Shown one piece after another: positions 26,952 to 28,234 of a stretch of DNA of 28,234 bases. The first letter of the stretch is position 1. Each line of letters starts with the position of its first letter. A program made the translations under genes and the position numbers. Under the pieces are notes generated by a model that was not told the origin of the DNA, searched no databases, and saw only the letters and a program-made list of their open reading frames with translations. The DNA comes from Candidatus Schekmanbacteria bacterium (lineage in GTDB: Bacteria; CSSED10-310; JACPHN01): contig JACPHN010000170.1 of assembly GCA_016188575.1 (NCBI GenBank), positions 1-28,234 of the forward strand, written 5' to 3'.

Positions 26952-27956
26952 ATGGGAAACTGGCAGACACTTCCATTTGGCGCCGTGCTTCTCGAGCAGA
27001 TGGCCACCTCGTCCTACCGAGATGGGCAGTGGAGCGAGCCGCGCCTCGTCCCTTCCGACCGCATGGATATCAGTCCTGCGGCCCATGTCTTGCACTATTC
27101 GAGCACCTGCTTCGAGGGTCTCAAGGCCTACAGGTGGCGCGATGGCTCGATCCACGCTTTTCGCATGGACATGCACGTCGCGCGCATGTGCCGCAGCGCC
27201 GCGCTACTGTGCTTGCCCGAACCCCCCGCGGAGCTCGTCGCCCGCGTCATTCGGATGGCCGTCGACGCCGGGCGCGCCGGCGTGCCGGACTTGCCGGCCG
27301 CCCTCTACATCCGCCCCACCCTCATCGGGACCAACGGTTCCATCGGCTCCGCGGGCAAGGGAGCGGAAGAGGCGCTGCTCTACGTTCTCGTCTCTCCGGT
27401 CGGCCCCTATTTCAAGACCGGGGCCAAGGGACTGACGGTGCTGCTGGAACAAGCTGCGTGGCGCACGACCCCCGGCTTCGGTATGGCAAAGACGGGGGCG
27501 AACTACGCCTCCTCGCTGCGCCGGATCATGCAGGCCAAGCGCGAGCAGGACGCGGATCAGATTGTTTTCGCGCCCGGTGGAATCGTGCAGGAAACGGGCG
27601 CCGCCAACGTGTTTCTGCTGGCGCCAGAGCGCGTGCTCACGCCCGCGAAAACCGAGGATTTCCTGCATGGCGTGACCCGGGATTCGCTGCTGCGCCTGGC
27701 CGCGCGCCAGGGCTACCGCACCGAGGAGCGGCAGATCAGCGCGGACGAGTTGTTGCGCTGGTGCGCCACCAGCGAGATCGCGCTGTCCGGAACGGCGGCG
27801 GTGCTCGCCGGCGTCGGCACGGTGATCGCGGATGGGGTGACGCATCAACTCGGCGACGGCGGCATCGGACCTGTCACCGCGAGGTTGCGGCAAGCGCTGG
27901 TCGATATCCAATCAGGCACGGCCGCGGACGAGCTCGGGTGGCTCACCGAGATGTGA
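26952..27956 (+). CDS. ilvE: Branched-chain amino acid aminotransferase (PLP fold type IV)
   Basis: This enzyme transfers the amino group between glutamate and branched-chain 2-oxo acids, the last step of Val, Ile and Leu synthesis and the first of their breakdown. The 334-residue protein has the fold type IV pattern: HYSSTCFEGLKAYR (48-61), YIRPTLIGTNGSIG (119-132), the PLP-lysine region GMAKTGANYASSLRR (177-191, K180), IVQETGAANVF, and the phosphate-binding GVTRDSLL and SGTAAV. The family usually has GGNY where this has GANY. ATG 26952 follows GGGAGAG with seven-base spacing; the in-frame upstream ATG at 26865 adds an Arg-rich tail foreign to the family. D-amino-acid or aromatic specificity cannot be ruled out, but the sequence fits IlvE best. 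Confidence 0.92.
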   Translation: MGNWQTLPFGAVLLEQMATSSYRDGQWSEPRLVPSDRMDISPAAHVLHYSSTCFEGLKAYRWRDGSIHAFRMDMHVARMCRSAALLCLPEPPAELVARVIRMAVDAGRAGVPDLPAALYIRPTLIGTNGSIGSAGKGAEEALLYVLVSPVGPYFKTGAKGLTVLLEQAAWRTTPGFGMAKTGANYASSLRRIMQAKREQDADQIVFAPGGIVQETGAANVFLLAPERVLTPAKTEDFLHGVTRDSLLRLAARQGYRTEERQISADELLRWCATSEIALSGTAAVLAGVGTVIADGVTHQLGDGGIGPVTARLRQALVDIQSGTAADELGWLTEM

Positions 27957-28234
27957 CGGCCGCGGGCTGACTGTCGGACGCCGGCGCTGGCGCGGCGCAC
28001 CCCGAGCCCCAGTTTATGGGCATCGGCCGGATGTCCGGTTTCGTCCATTACACTTCTTCCCGCCGCAGGTTCGGCGCGGAGGGGCGCGATTCATCCCACG
28101 AGTTGCGCATCGCCTGGCACGCGCCCCCAAAGGCGAGAGCTTGCAGTTCTCCCACGGCGAGTTGCCCGATCGGGACACCTTTTGACAGGGATTTCGCGCC
28201 TCCGCCACGGCCTCAGGTCGCTCCACCAAGCGAA
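27957..28234. other. Unassigned window end
   Basis: No frame in the last 278 bases gives a recognisable protein. A + frame from 28016 is open to the edge, but it is rich in Arg, Pro and Ser, and another + frame ends at a TGA near 28182. The minus-strand 71-codon frame is Arg- and Cys-rich without motifs. A gene entering from the right cannot be excluded. Confidence 0.4.

Noticed and set aside
26792-27970. 392-codon + strand frame overlapping ilvE
   Set aside because: It is Arg-rich and out of frame with the clear aminotransferase reading frame.

Overview
The window is dense, GC-rich bacterial chromosome. A lipobox lipoprotein, an outer-membrane-barrel protein ending in Phe, an O-antigen-ligase-type protein and an NtrC-type regulator all point to a Gram-negative cell. 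The Thr/Pro-rich linkers and the mix of genes suggest a deltaproteobacterial-grade lineage (Desulfobacterota, Myxococcota or Binatota-like), but the phylum is inferred and was not tested. I see no tRNA, rRNA, CRISPR array, transposase or prophage genes.

Layout. Positions 1-415 hold a probable 3' gene remnant whose reading frame appears to break. At 871-7500 (+) lies a giant exported repeat protein: signal peptide, 12 Ig-like repeats, a Thr/Pro/Ser linker, 7 Fn3-like domains and a C-terminal membrane anchor. Facing it, and overlapping its 3' end by 51 bp, is a ~1437-residue protein (7450-11763, -). It joins a BrxC/PglY (DUF6079-like) P-loop ATPase to a C-terminal PglZ-like alkaline-phosphatase-fold domain, with no other BREX gene in view. 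A short leader ORF carrying a repeat-like palindrome precedes it. Next come a TPR protein and mutY as a tight + strand pair (12104-14111). These converge on a GAF/SpoIIE-type protein whose metal-binding acidic residues are largely replaced (probable pseudophosphatase), followed by an O-antigen-ligase-like membrane protein (14136-16968, -). A DUF192 lipoprotein (17052-17576, +) runs divergently from the ligase.

From 17620 to 26712 everything is on the minus strand. In transcription order it reads: a peptidase-MA/TolB-propeller/outer-membrane-barrel fusion, maf, an HU-family protein, a hairpin, a 56-residue small ORF, a histidine kinase, an NtrC-type response regulator, a hotdog thioesterase and an orphan TRAP large permease. 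A branched-chain aminotransferase gene (26952-27956, +) diverges from this block.

How the genes work together. The kinase and regulator overlap and form a sigma54-type two-component system. The thioesterase overlaps the regulator, and the TRAP permease lies 123 bp further on, so both are plausible co-transcribed outputs. HU has its own good sigma70-type promoter inside the end of maf. The most unusual item is the ATPase-PglZ fusion, a candidate compact relative of BREX defence machinery. The pseudophosphatase, the three-part outer-membrane protein and the small ORF before the kinase also deserve a second look.
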